From Strigamia acuminata (Eukaryota; Arthropoda; Chilopoda; Geophilomorpha; Linotaeniidae): 64,000 bases of DNA. Every line of letters starts with the position of its first letter. The first letter of the stretch is position 1. The notes beneath the pieces were generated by a model. It saw only the letters and a program-made list of their open reading frames with translations. It was not told where the DNA came from and did not search any database. A program made the position numbers and the translations under genes. Of this stretch, positions 42,500 to 53,147 are shown one piece after another. Location: NCBI GenBank assembly GCA_949358305.1, contig OX442318.1, forward strand, positions 8,666,501 to 8,730,500. The letters are read 5' to 3'.

Positions 42500-43330
42500 C
42501 GAAAAGGTTGCCCACTCTTTTGACAACATAACATTAATTTTGTTCAGTATATTCCAAATTGGGATTCCACCTAACTCTTTTGGGTTTACGGCCAATTGTG
42601 GAGACAGCTTGAGCCGAAACGTTTTAATCATCTAATTGATGCGTTGAACCTAGTTGCTCACATCTTTTGCAACAATACCCAATTCGAGCTGGGCCTCAAA
42701 CCCAATTTTAGGCCGGTTCATATACCAGCGCGTCCGGTTTCAACCAACCTTGAAGAGCTTCAATGCTTTAAGGGCATGATTGGACGTTACTCGTCTTTTC
42801 CCCTCGGCCATTTTAAAACTTGCGAGGTTTTCCGTCCAGTGATGCGTGGAAATGCGTCTTGGGTGTGGACGGCGGATCACTGGGCAGCCTTCGATTGCTT
42901 GAAAAGTCAAATTGCGCTGTTGGCTCTCCACAGGGGCTTTCCCGATTCGGGGAAGCTTTATGTTCCCCGAACGGAGGCCGCTTGTTCGGGGCTCGTTGTT
43001 GCGTTGGTGCGGACCACGATGACGTACGCATTCTAATTGCATCTGCGTCGCGCGCCTTGAATAGTACATGGAGAGTTACGCAGCCGCAAAAATCAAGTGT
43101 CTGGCTGCGGCGTGGCCCGTTACGTCTTTTCGGGCGTATCTCGGGCTCATGGACTTCTACCTCGGGAGTAACCATAAGTCTTTAATGTGGCTTTTTTCCC
43201 AGCGTGAACCAAAAGGTTGATTGGCGCATTGGGTTCCTTCGCTTTCAGAATATCGATTCACGTTCCTTCACTGTAGTGGAGTGAGAAATCGGGTGGCTGA
43301 CGCGTTGAGCCGGGCTCCGGTCGACCCGCC
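42500..43330 (+). pseudogene. Reverse transcriptase end and RNase H remnant of element 2
   Basis: The frame at 42596-43036 contains NLEELQCFKGMIGRYSSF and WTADHWAAFDCLKSQIALLA, the Gypsy connection between reverse transcriptase and RNase H (LxSFLGLxxYYRRF, FxWTxExxxAFxxLK). The RNase H end reads FLHCSGVRNRVADALSRAPV near 43270-43320. The YxDD motif is not recognisable upstream; 42560-42680 has several stops. Confidence 0.7.
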
Positions 43331-44012
43331 AATCGCGCTGGAAGACGAAGATTGCCCAGCGTTGGACAGGTCGTGTTATTACGCATATTTCAACGACTTC
43401 CACGACTGGCCAATTCCCGAAATGCGAGAATTAGAGGAGTTGACTCGGTATAAATCATCAAACTCTAAAATCGGTAGAGCAGTCACGATGCGTCGTAAGA
43501 AGCGCGTCTTGCGGGCCAAATTAAGTGCCTGGGCGGCTTTGGGCTCGGTGGGTGTCTTTCCAGTGGATGCTGAATCCCTGAAAAGAAAAAGGGGACGTTC
43601 ACGGAAGGATCCCATCGTCGGGAAGCCGGCTCGGGCTGGGTCTTTGCCGTTGAAGCGTTTTGCTTCGCCAACTTCAGAAGAAGAGTCAAGTGCAGTTTCT
43701 CTGTCTACTGGGGACGTTCCTGTGAGGGGAAAACGGGGGCGACCGGAGAAAGCTCCCATATTCTTGGATCGCTCTACGGGCTCCGAAGCCAGTGAAATGC
43801 CCCTATATGACGGAGAGCTGCCTGGAGACATGGACTCTGAGGAGTTTCAAGTCCCTGTTTTACCACGGGATTTGTCGCTTAGGGCGCGTATACGGCGGGA
43901 TTTGGTCTCTCCTGCACCCCTTATCGATCTGGAATTGTCTGAGCACTCCTCTGACGCAAGCTTCCACTCATCTTCGGCTGAACATCCGACAATTGAGATC
44001 CTCCTGATTTAG
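43331..44012 (+). pseudogene. Linker region between RNase H and integrase of element 2
   Basis: The open frame (within 43221-44012) is charged and serine-rich, with two copies of a KRGRSRKDPI / KRGRPEKAPI motif resembling AT-hooks. It is longer than the usual linker. No separate function is claimed. Confidence 0.45.
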
Positions 44013-44099
44013 AAAACCATTAAAGAAGCCCAAGTGGCCGTTGAATGGTCAAAAGGACTTATTCTATATCTCAATTCGAAGTATCTTCCGCCGGATGAG

Positions 44100-45014
44100 G
44101 GGAAGCTGGAAGAATTAAAAAACAAGTAGTGGACATGGCGTTGCACCATGGTCTTCTGCTATGTAAATTTCCATCAACCAAAATTGGTTAGCGAGCTCCC
44201 ACGCGTCGAATCTATCTCTCGCAGTCGCTTCGTTTCAAGTATTGCCACTGTCTACATTTCCCGCCAACCTCTGGCCATCTCGGCATTGAAAAAACATTAA
44301 TACGTTTGAAAACATGCGAGTTTTGGTCGGGGATGAAAAAAGATGTGGCGGAATGGATTAAAGTTTGCGAACCTTGTCAAAGGACGAAGGTGGGAAGAAG
44401 GTTGCCCTATGGCGAGGTGGAGACAGCAAAGCCAGGGTGGTTATCTTGAACTTTATACGTTGATTACTTCGGAAAAAGTTGAAGCCCACCAGCGGGCACT
44501 GTTACGCGTCCGTAATGGTTGATACAGAAGGCCGCTGGGTGGATGTACGGCTTACCGAAAAGGTGGATGTTTCCACCACTGACAACTGACCTAAGAAGTT
44601 TACCAATAGATGGGCTTATCCAAAACTATCGTTAGCAATAATGCCCCTATCTTTTTGGCAACCAATTCTGTTTTGCAGACCTCTTTTGAATTTTCAAGTG
44701 CTGTCTTTGACACACAAACAGCAAGGTGCCAGTTTTCAACATTGAACGGGGGGCGTGTGTCGCATCCATCGTCTGCTGGGCTCGAATGCCCTACTTTTAA
44801 AGGGCAGGGACGGAAACATCTCGCTGCCTTTCCGTGTCGTGGACGTGCGACATTTCTGTGACGCGTCAAAGAAGCCAGAAGACATCTTAGTTAATGCGCC
44901 AAATCTTCCAGATGTGGATGTCTCGAGTGGTGTTTCCAGTATCTCGAGTGCGCCGAGTGATGATGAAGATCGACGGGACGCCGGAAGTGGACCTCATGTT
45001 GAGAATGGACCTTG
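44100..45014 (+). pseudogene. Integrase remnant of element 2
   Basis: The zinc-finger region is visible near 44240-44400 (TSGHLGIEKTLIRLK, then WIKVCEPCQRTK), followed by the start of the catalytic core (YVDYFGK, then GHCYASVMVDTEGRWVDVRL) near 44457-44560. Stops and frameshifts separate them. An acidic C-terminal tail (DVDVSSGVSSISSAPSDDED) ends near 45014. Confidence 0.65.
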
Positions 45015-45492
45015 ACGACACATCTTCGCACCAGATTCCGGATCAAGGATCATAAGCGTTATAAAACGCATGAAGACCCGAAGAAGGACTCATCGTGATT
45101 GGGACCGGAAGTGCTAAGTGACTTATGTGATTACCGAATGTGACTTTTTTACGCTTTCGTCCAGTTTTCTAAGAACTCGAATTGGACGCGTGGTTAGTTT
45201 ATCTTTTGTGTGTTTGTGCTTCGAGTATGCAGTGCTACGCATCATTTTATCGATCTGTGATATTATTTGTTTTGTTTTCTTTTTCAGAGTTTTGTAAGTT
45301 TTGGTGAGTGTTTCTTAGTCTAGTCTTAAATCCGCTAATGTTGCGAAGGCCATTGTTTAACGTTAACGATTCATTTTGTTTAGTTCTTTAAGTTTTGCTC
45401 AAGTTTTAGCATTGATTTATCTCTTTTGTTGTATCGTTTCATTCCTCTTTGCTTTTGTTAGACAGAGTAATAAAACTCTGGCTCTGGGGGCG
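45015..45492 (+). other. 3' untranslated part of element 2
   Basis: Non-coding stretch before the 3' LTR, ending CTCTGGCTCTGGGGGCG, which is a poor polypurine tract. Confidence 0.5.
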
Positions 45493-46885
45493 TGTCACGG
45501 TCCAGGTTTTCACGCGTTAAATAATACGCGCTTTTCCCTGTTTGTAGAATTCTAATTGTTGTATTTTGTTTGCTAAAATAACCCTAAACTTAGCCCAATT
45601 CCTAACCTTGTATTTGTTTATTTCACATCCTCATTTGTGTTTGTTTTCCTTTAGTTTCTCCTAACTTTTCCTATTCTGTCTTATTTTCACTTGCTCTTTC
45701 CTGTCTTTTCTATTTCTGTTCTTTTTCTGTCCGCTTCCTACTTTGCATATCAGCTGATTCGGTGTGTTGTCATGAGTCATGCTCATTAAGCATGCACCAA
45801 AGCACCGGATTGGTTGGTTAGCTCTTCTGTGATTGGTTTAAACTTGGCCCAGTCTATTCTGGACCAAGTTTACCTCTCACCCTTTTTTCCCACTGCCTAG
45901 GCGGTTGTGCTTTGAGCTTTGGAAGCATAAGAGCTCTTTTGAGCCGGCAACCTCAGAATGCCTGCACAACTCACTAGGGAGCTGCCACTAAGCTATCCCT
46001 TGCCCTGTTGACCTGAAACATGGTCACAGGCTCTTTCCATCATCATACGTGATTAAATTCACGGTTTTATCCATTCGAATTTCCTTTGCTTTTCCTCTTT
46101 ATTTGATTTTAACACCGTGATACGCCGTTTGGGGCCAGAATGAGATTCATTTGCGCCATGAGTTTGTGTGTTTTGGTTCCTTGCGTGAGCAGCGCGGTAA
46201 TTAGCCCGGTTTGGCCGCCCTGCCTTTTTGGGGCTTTAGCCTAACTTGGCATTGGTTGGATTTTAGATGTGTTTGGGCAGCCGTACGTGCCAATTAGTAC
46301 GCGTTAGCGCTCATTTCTCGTCGAGATTCAACAGCGAGGCGGACGCTGACGCATCGGGATAATACGCGGGTTCTCTTTGTTATTCATTCCGGCAATTGTT
46401 AAGCACTGCTTGGCATTATCGACTCGTCGGGATTCTACGCGTTCCCTTTGAGTTTCGTGTTGTTTCCGAGTTGGAACGAAGCGTGTTCCCGTTTAACTTC
46501 GTGTTTGCACGATATGTTGCGGGTTGCTCTCGTTTAACTTCGTGTTTGCACGATATGTTGCGGGTTGCTCTCGTTTAACTTCGTGTTTGCACGATATGTT
46601 GCGGGTTGCTCTCGTTTAACTTCGTGTTTATACGATATGTTGCGAGATACGCGTGGATTTCTGATTCCAGTGACCACTAAGCACTTCTGTCACTCTTTTT
46701 ACAGCTCGAAAGTACCCGGCAAAATAAATATTTGTGTAATGTCAGGATCTGGAGTGTGTTGCTACCTATATCCAGGCGCACATTCACGGCCGGGCAGGTT
46801 CTGAGGACCAGGTTCCCAGAGATCACTGTATCGCGGCGTCTTTCAAACGCGTCCATTAAATACCTTGGAAACGCGATTCATCACA
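45493..46885 (+). repeat. 3' LTR of element 2 (1393 bp)
   Basis: Same length and, on reading, the same sequence as the 5' LTR, including the 41-bp tandem array (about 46492-46645). It is followed by ACCG and the last 20 codons of copy C. Confidence 0.9.
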
Positions 46886-47107
46886 ACCGATTATTTGTTA
46901 TGTGCCATCTAAAAAAAGCAAAGAAAAGGTTCCTAAAAGTCTTGAAATAAATTCATCCCGACATTGGAATGTCTTCGTGATGGATGCTATGAACAGTTTG
47001 TTATTATTAAACAGTTATTTTTTACTCTCTTCATTGTTTTGTTTTGTGTGATTCAGAAGATTGTAAATTTGGAAATGGTTATTACCCTTAATAAAATTTT
47101 TATACAT

Positions 47108-47300
47108 TAAAAAAATGATTTTTTAACCAAAAAAATCAATTTTTTAACCAAAAAAATCAATTTTTTAACCAAAAAATCAATTTTTTAACCAAAAAATCAA
47201 TTTTTTAACCAAAAAATCAATTTTTTTAACCAAAAAATCAATTTTTTAACCAAAAAATCAATTTTTTAACCAAAAAAATCAATTTTTTAACCAAAAAGAA
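47108..47300. repeat. 20-bp tandem repeat (CCAAAAAATCAATTTTTTAA)
   Basis: About nine copies, varying by one or two A/T residues in the homopolymer runs. Each unit contains the near-palindrome TCAATTTTTTAACC with adjoining A-runs. Confidence 0.85.
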
Positions 47301-47444
47301 ATAAAAATGGACTGTCATGGTGGTCATGGTGGTCAAATGGTAGAGAATCCATAGTTTTCGTTTCATTGGCACTAAACGATAAAAAGCACAAATGTTTGGT
47401 TATTTTTTCATAAACATCAAACTTTATTGGCATTTTAATTAAAA

Positions 47445-47738
47445 TCACTCATTTTTCGGCTCCAGCAAGCCAAAATCAAAATTGGGCATCTCCAAGGGCA
47501 CAAGAGGGGGCAAGTTCACGGGAGTGAGGTCAGAAGAATCGGCAGAAACCAGCAAAAGCGCCGTTTCATCGGTGTCGGACGAAGACATGTTGTTGCGCAT
47601 GTTGGCCAACAACTCCTGCAAGTGTTGTTTTTCTTCGTTGCACTTATCCAACTCGCCCACGAGTTGCCGGACCATGCGTTTGAGGTCTTCGTTGTTCGTT
47701 AGCAATTCCTCCATTAGTGTTTTGTCGTCTTTCGGCAT
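47445..47738 (-). CDS. Small leucine-zipper protein, probably 97 residues or the 3' exon of a longer gene
   Basis: The first true ATG is at 47738 (MPKDDKTLMEELLTNN); the open frame reaches 47888 but from a TTG. Residues 8-45 form a zipper-like helix (LMEELLTNNEDLKRMVRQLV, then ELDKCNEEKQHLQELLANM). The second half is acidic and hydrophobic (SSSDTDETALLLVSADSSDL, then PNFDFGLLEPKNE), like an activation tail. There is no basic region directly before the zipper, so this may be the last exon of a bZIP gene or a dimerisation-only protein. No family is assigned. Confidence 0.5.
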   Translation of the reverse strand: MPKDDKTLMEELLTNNEDLKRMVRQLVGELDKCNEEKQHLQELLANMRNNMSSSDTDETALLLVSADSSDLTPVNLPPLVPLEMPNFDFGLLEPKNE

Positions 47739-48109
47739 TTTGCGGCTGCAATGGATGTGTTTTTCGTCGTTCGTTGGTCGTTCTTTCGAGATTTGTGGGG
47801 TTTTCGGTTGCGGAATGGTTTTGGTTTGGATTAGAAATGCGAGGACGGAGTCGGATTCCTCTAATGTTCTGTAAATTGCGTGTTGCAAGTCTGCGTTTGA
47901 AGGTTCGGGTGAGGCTGATGTGGTCTGTTGAGAATTCCCTCGAGCTTTGTGGGTTCGTTCTTCGGGTTTTTGGTGCTTGATTCTGGTAAGGAAGATTGAA
48001 TTTGTGATTAAGTTTGATGTTGGTGCAAGTTGTTGAGGTTGGGGTCAGTGAGAAAGGTAGGAAATGGTTACCCTTTAAAAATTTTTTTATATTTTATAAA
48101 AAAAATAAT

Positions 48110-48470
48110 TTTTGGACCCAAATAAATCAATTTTTTTAACGAAAAAATCAAATTTGTAACGAGAAAACCAAATTTTTAACGAAAAATCCAATTTTGCATC
48201 AAAAACATTAAAATTTAACCCAAAAAATCCAATTTTGCATCAAAAACATTAAAATTTAACACAAAAAATTACAATTTTGCATCAAAAACATTAAAATTTA
48301 ACACAAAAAATCCAATTTTGCATTAAAAACATTAAAATTTAACACAAAAAATCCAATTTTGCATCAAAAACATTAAAATTTAACACAAAAAATCCAATTT
48401 TGCATCAAAAACATTAAAATTTAACACAAAAAATCCAATTTTGTATCAAAAGCATTAAAAATTTCCACTT
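48110..48470. repeat. 41-bp tandem repeat (CCAATTTTGCATCAAAAACA, then TTAAAATTTAACACAAAAAAT)
   Basis: Six to seven copies, mostly identical at 48190-48460, with decayed copies at both sides. Confidence 0.85.
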
Positions 48471-50170
48471 CAGCGATTAAATTTTTACAAAAAAAATCCA
48501 ATTTTGTGTGCATAAATAGTTTTTCACATTTTTTTCAAAATAAAATATCAATTTTGACCAACAAATCAAATTTTGATTTTAAAAAAATTCAATTTTTACC
48601 GGAACAAATCCATAACAGCCCAAAAGAAATTCACTTTCTTTCCCAAAAAAAAAATCCGAACTTCTCTTTCAGCAGTCAATCAATTATTTTTCATTAACAG
48701 AACATAAACATGCCAAAACATGCCAGTACAAGTTAACAGCAGGAAGAAACCACCTTGCAATGGCAAGCTGATTCACATTATGACGACATCTTGTCGCACG
48801 TGATAATCACGTTGCAATCGAATCGATTTCAACGCCTTATCAAATTTCGTCACCTGCATAACATCCTTAAACAACTCTACAAAACAATAAAAACACCTTT
48901 TAAATATTTTATCTTTTTACTTTTAAAACTTTAACCATTACCAATCGCCGTCTGGTGGTGAAAAATAGCTTCATCAAGTATATCCAACCGCGAGTAATTC
49001 CTCACTTTCCTACATCGGTAATGTTGCGAATAGGAAATTTTCCTAAAAGTTTCACATAAAAAAAATAATAAAACCATAAATTTTAACGATAAACTATTAA
49101 ACTCATACAGCATTTAACGCGATTTAACGCCAACGCCGATTCCATCTCAAATTCCACGTCCTTCCTTTTGAATTACAAATCCCGCAGTTATAGACCAAAT
49201 GGGAGTTGGGGTTTATCATTCCATAAATATCAAACTAAACATCAAGCTAAGTATCAAGCTAAATATCAATTTAAACATCTTCATCACACATGCGCATTAA
49301 ATGACTCGGTTCTAAGCCAATCACAGCTATGAGAACTAAGAATCAGATTGCATTGTGGGAACTGGAAAGAAGAGGAGGGTGATGTCTGACGTCGGGTAAC
49401 GATGTGTGACGCCGACAGTTGCAGAAATCAATGGTCGGTATTTTTCAAAAGGAATCTTGGGCCATGGTAGGAAATTCAGTTTGTTTATTTTAAACTATAC
49501 TATAAATGTTCCAAAATTGTTTATTTTACAATAATTTAATGAATTCTGGTATTTTTATTTTTGTTTTTTACAAGCAAGCAGACCAGGCTGAAAACACATC
49601 TCGTCGCTATTGCAGCATTTTCATCCTCGGCCATCCACATTTATTAGGCAATTATTAGGTAATGAAGATTCCTGATGGTCAATATACATGTTGGTACGTA
49701 TATTTTAGGGTATGTTTTAATGAATCGCGGTATTTTCAATGTTTAATGAAAGTGATGTGAAAACTCGCTGAATTCAAACACGGCAGTTAGGCCTAAAGTG
49801 CAAATGCATTTGCCAAACATTCCGTCTCAAATTAAATATTAAAATAACATATTAAAATTTAAAAAGACATTTATTTCACCTATCTGGCTTAATGCTATAA
49901 TCATTAGAAATAATGAAGATAAAAAATTTTGGACACGTCGTGGCTACCGCATTCACATTGCATTCTAGATATAACGAAAATATTACATTAGGAATTAATT
50001 TACGCCAGGGAAAAGTTGTTAATATGTGAACCAAGGCAAATGGAACAAAAAAAAACACCGTATGGAAACCAATTAGCTACCTGGAAGTGTATATCAAACA
50101 AAAGGATAGAGTTAAAAAACATCTACAGTAATTCTCGATTTTCTATTTTTAGGCTAAATTCTTATTCCCG
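48471..50170. other. Intergenic DNA without a supported gene
   Basis: AT-rich. Short frames at 48506-48697, 48931-49113 and 49876-50058 have no recognisable feature. Nothing else is supported. Confidence 0.4.
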
Positions 50171-50174
50171 CTCC

Positions 50175-51170
50175 CACACACTTGAAATTCCTTGTGATGA
50201 CGGTGAATGTCAAAAATAATAAAAGCTTTGTAAAACAGAAACTCAGTGAGTTGAATCAATCCACTGCCTAATGCAGCGGTCGGCAACTGGCGGACCGCGG
50301 AAGGTCGAAACTTGGACCGCCAGATATTTTTTATTATATATTTTTTTGGTTTTTTTGGTGTTTTTTTGGTTTTTTTTGTGTTTTTTGTGTTTTATTTTGT
50401 TGTCTTTTTCTGGACCTTGATAAAATTTTTCAATTTTTCCGGACCCCACTTAAAATTACTTGCCGACCCCTGGCCTAATGAATCAGTTTGATTTTACAGT
50501 AAAAGTATTAAAATATATACACATAAATTAAAAATTTTAAAAAACGTTATTGTGTTAAGATTTTAGGAGTTTGGTTCGTATATATCCAGTACAGCAAGAT
50601 TACGTATACATTGTGCTCATATTTTAATATGAGCATAATCTATTTTTAAAAAGTGTCTTTTATTTATTGCTCGTTTTTTATGCAATAAACATTGCTACTG
50701 CATAAGTTGACGCGCTTTTAAACAGTTCTAGGTTCAGTAATCTTTAATGTTTTAGAAGGGTTTTGAAAATATGTGGTTTTCTAGATAATAAAAAAGTTTA
50801 AAAATTGTTCTCATTTCTGTGCAGCCTGTAGCTAGAAAACCACGTATTTGCTAAACCCTGCTAAAATATTCAAGATATTTACTGCATCTACAGCTATTTA
50901 CAAGTATGTCAATTTATGCCAGTATAAATGTTTCCTGCATAAAAAAGTGGACAAAACAAAATACTTTTTTTCAAAAATCTCAAAACAGTAACGTATTATC
51001 ACAGTTTTTAAATTTTAGCAATAACTCTTAATTTTTTTTTTTACTGTAAAATCAAACTGATTCGTTCAGTAGTGGACTGATTCAACTCATCGAGTTTCTG
51101 TTTTACAATGCTTTTATTAATTTTGACATTCACAATCATCACAAGTAATTTCACTATTGCAAGTCTGGGA
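50175..51170. repeat. Inverted-repeat unit with arms at about 50175-50505 and 51043-51165
   Basis: GACGGTGAATGTCAAAAATA, TAAAACAGAAACTCAGTGAG and AATCAGTTTGATTTTACAGT on the left are the complement of 51043-51165. The left arm is interrupted by the 199-bp MITE. The interior holds a near-perfect palindrome (TGCTCATATT TTAATATGAGCA, about 50618-50639). No coding region is seen. Confidence 0.7.
50274..50472. mobile_element. hAT-type MITE, 199 bp
   Basis: The ends are CAGCGGTCGGCAA and TTGCCGACCCCTG, typical hAT termini. The flanking GCCTAATG at 50266-50273 and 50473-50480 is a perfect 8-bp target duplication. The uninterrupted site is seen in the opposite arm near 51075. Confidence 0.92.
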
Positions 51171-51752
51171 ATAAACATCAATTCACTTATTATAAATAAA
51201 AGTTTTGATTGCACAAATTTATAAAAGTAAAACTATTTGCAACGAATTAATGTAATGATTTGAGATGCTCCTTGTTTTGTGGTGAATCCTGCACAGCCAT
51301 ACTTGATTCGAAAAAGTGCAGAATTGTTTAATATTAAATTGAAATAGTTGATTGGAGTATGAAAACTTTTTCAGTGCTAGTCACTATTTTTGTCAAATAT
51401 TTTTATCATTAATAAAGTTTTTGTTGATTAGTTTTATTTTTTTCTCTTTGCAGACAGCATGCTAATGGAATGAAGCTACATCATGGATCAATGAAGCTAT
51501 AAACCTTGGTTCCGAAAGAAGATGGACAACAGCAGCAACATTGGTAATTGGTAGCTAATTTTAGAACTGGACAAATGACCAAAATTATAATTTTGTGCAA
51601 AATTATTTAATTTAATTTAATTTTTTTAAAAAAGGAATGCACTTGTAAAAAGTGAGTAATTAGCAGACGACGCTCGACAATAAGCCTCGATCGCAATTAG
51701 TTATTTGGAAAAGGCGAAGTCAGTTTCGGGGAACAGATAATAAAGTAAAGTA

Positions 51753-51939
51753 CAGTGTAAGCTCTGTAAACCGGACATAGCATCGTCCGGACAGCTGTGT
51801 GGACCGGACAGTTTGGAGGTCCTGATTTGGTCCCAACATATACCCAGCAATAGTAAATCCCCTCTCCCATCCGGACAGCCTTTTAGTCCGGACAACTTTC
51901 TTGGACCCGTCCTATGTCCGGTCTACGGAGCTTACACTG
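51753..51939. mobile_element. Tc1/mariner-superfamily (pogo/Tigger-like) MITE, 187 bp
   Basis: The inverted ends are CAGTGTAAGCTCTGTAAACC and the complement of GGTCTACGGAGCTTACACTG, with TA on both sides (51751-51752 and 51940-51941). CCGGAC motifs recur inside. It has no coding capacity. Confidence 0.85.
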
Positions 51940-52124
51940 TAGCGATTAATTTAAAGGTTTTCTATACCGTGGCTAAATAATTGTTTAGTTTGGAAGAATG
52001 ACTATAAATATTGTAGTTCCAGATAAAACTCGGTAAGATGAAGAGTTTGTAGGACAAACGAAAACCATGCGACCACAAATCCTGATTGCAAATGGTCAAA
52101 TGGCTGAATTCGAACAAAAGGCGG

Positions 52125-52974
52125 GTTGGGGTGGGGCGCATTTACAGTCGCGAAAAAATAAATCGCGAATCCAGAAATCGCGAAAAATATATCGCGAATC
52201 TAGAAATCGCGAAAAAAACAATCGCGAATCCATAAAACGCGAATCTGTTATTCCGTTGGACCAAGTGTCGCGAATATGGGCTACCGCGAATTTGTGTACC
52301 GCGATTCGCGATTTAATTGCGTGTGCAATTAAATCGCGAATTAGAAATTGCTAAAAAATTTGGTAAATTCCGTATCCGAGACGAGACGTGATCCCGCGTC
52401 ACGGCTCGCCGACGTGACCACTGGCACTTTGGCAGTTGACGAACTCAGCAAATCGATCGCTTCGTGGCCCCATTTCTTGCCGGCCGCCAAATACCACGTG
52501 AACGTCAAAATGACCCACTACACGCACGAGGCAAAATGTCCATCCAGACGTCGTGAGCGCACCGAGGCACGCACTTGACTCCCCCGGGCTTGTGCAGCGG
52601 ATCGACGAGCAAGAATTGGTCCGGGCAGCCGGAGTACGCCTCGGTGTACGTCGGGACGGGTCCGTCGAAGCGCTGGTGGTGCGGGAACTAGTGCGGGAAG
52701 GACATGCCGACCGATCGCGGGCGCGCACCCGTCCGTTCGTCGGTGATGTTTGGGAATTCCATGCACATTTTCGCGTTTTCTTTTTTCGCGATTTCTTTTT
52801 TTCGCGTTTTCCTATTTTTGCGATATATTTTCTCGCGTTTTCCCATTTTCGCTATTTCTTTTTTCGCGATTTGATTATTCGCGATTACTTGTCCTTAATT
52901 TTGTAATCGCGAAAATCGCGTTTCCCATTTTCGCGATATATTTTTTCGCGACAGTAGCGCCACCCCGTTGGGGT
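52125..52974. mobile_element. Foldback transposon 1 with TCGCGA-rich arms, carrying a host gene fragment
   Basis: The 8-bp duplication GTTGGGGT (52125-52132 and 52967-52974) flanks an 834-bp element. The ends are GGGGCGCATTTACAGTCGCG and the complement of CGCGACAGTAGCGCCACCCC. Both arms (52140-52340 and 52770-52960) consist of TCGCGAA spaced by A/T-rich words, in opposite orientation. The GC-rich centre is a Frizzled gene fragment. The 8-bp duplication suggests hAT-type transposition. Confidence 0.8.
52380..52765 (-). pseudogene. Captured Frizzled receptor gene fragment
   Basis: Frizzled proteins are seven-helix Wnt receptors. On the minus strand one frame gives EFPNI, then YTEAYSGCPDQFLLVDP and KCVPRCAHDVW, the cysteine-bearing linker between the extracellular domain and helix 1. 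Another frame gives [19 protein letters not shown], the hallmark of the third membrane helix and the second intracellular loop. The two parts are brought together without the sequence for helices 1 and 2, so the capture has an internal deletion. Stops include a TAG where the family has Trp just before VILTF. It is about 55-60% GC, against the AT-rich arms. It cannot encode a receptor. Confidence 0.8.
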
Positions 52975-53147
52975 TGGATGAGTCTGTTGATCGTCACACT
53001 TGTAAGTAATTCTTAGAAAATGAAGGTAAATTCGGTTTTGAAATTAAACATGAATTAAGATGTGCTTACTGAATACTAAAATTTGAAAATAAATTTATTA
53101 TGTTATATGTCATTAAGAATTTCTTTTTTAAAAATGTGGCATTTAAT

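Larger units (their letters stand above)
37864..46889 (+). mobile_element. Gypsy-type LTR retrotransposon (element 2), coding region decayed
   Basis: LTRs of 1393 bp at 37868-39260 and 45493-46885, ACCG duplications at both sides, a primer-binding site, and gag, protease, reverse transcriptase/RNase H and integrase remnants in the Gypsy order on the plus strand. Every domain is interrupted by stops or frameshifts. The LTRs nevertheless show no difference that I can see. Confidence 0.9.
36510..46950 (+). pseudogene. Tandem-family copy C, split by a second LTR retrotransposon
   Basis: The 5' part (36510-37867) starts MSEGGGCSPVKK and follows the family to DVGDFMEKY. It is then interrupted by element 2. 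The ACCG duplication (37864-37867 and 46886-46889) brackets the element; beyond it, the frame continues for about 20 codons (LFVMCHLKKAKKRFLKVLK) to TAA at 46948-46950. Counted once, the total is about 472 residues. The end does not resemble the conserved C-terminus of copies A and B, so the copy had already diverged or been trimmed before the insertion. It is the most diverged member overall. Confidence 0.8.
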
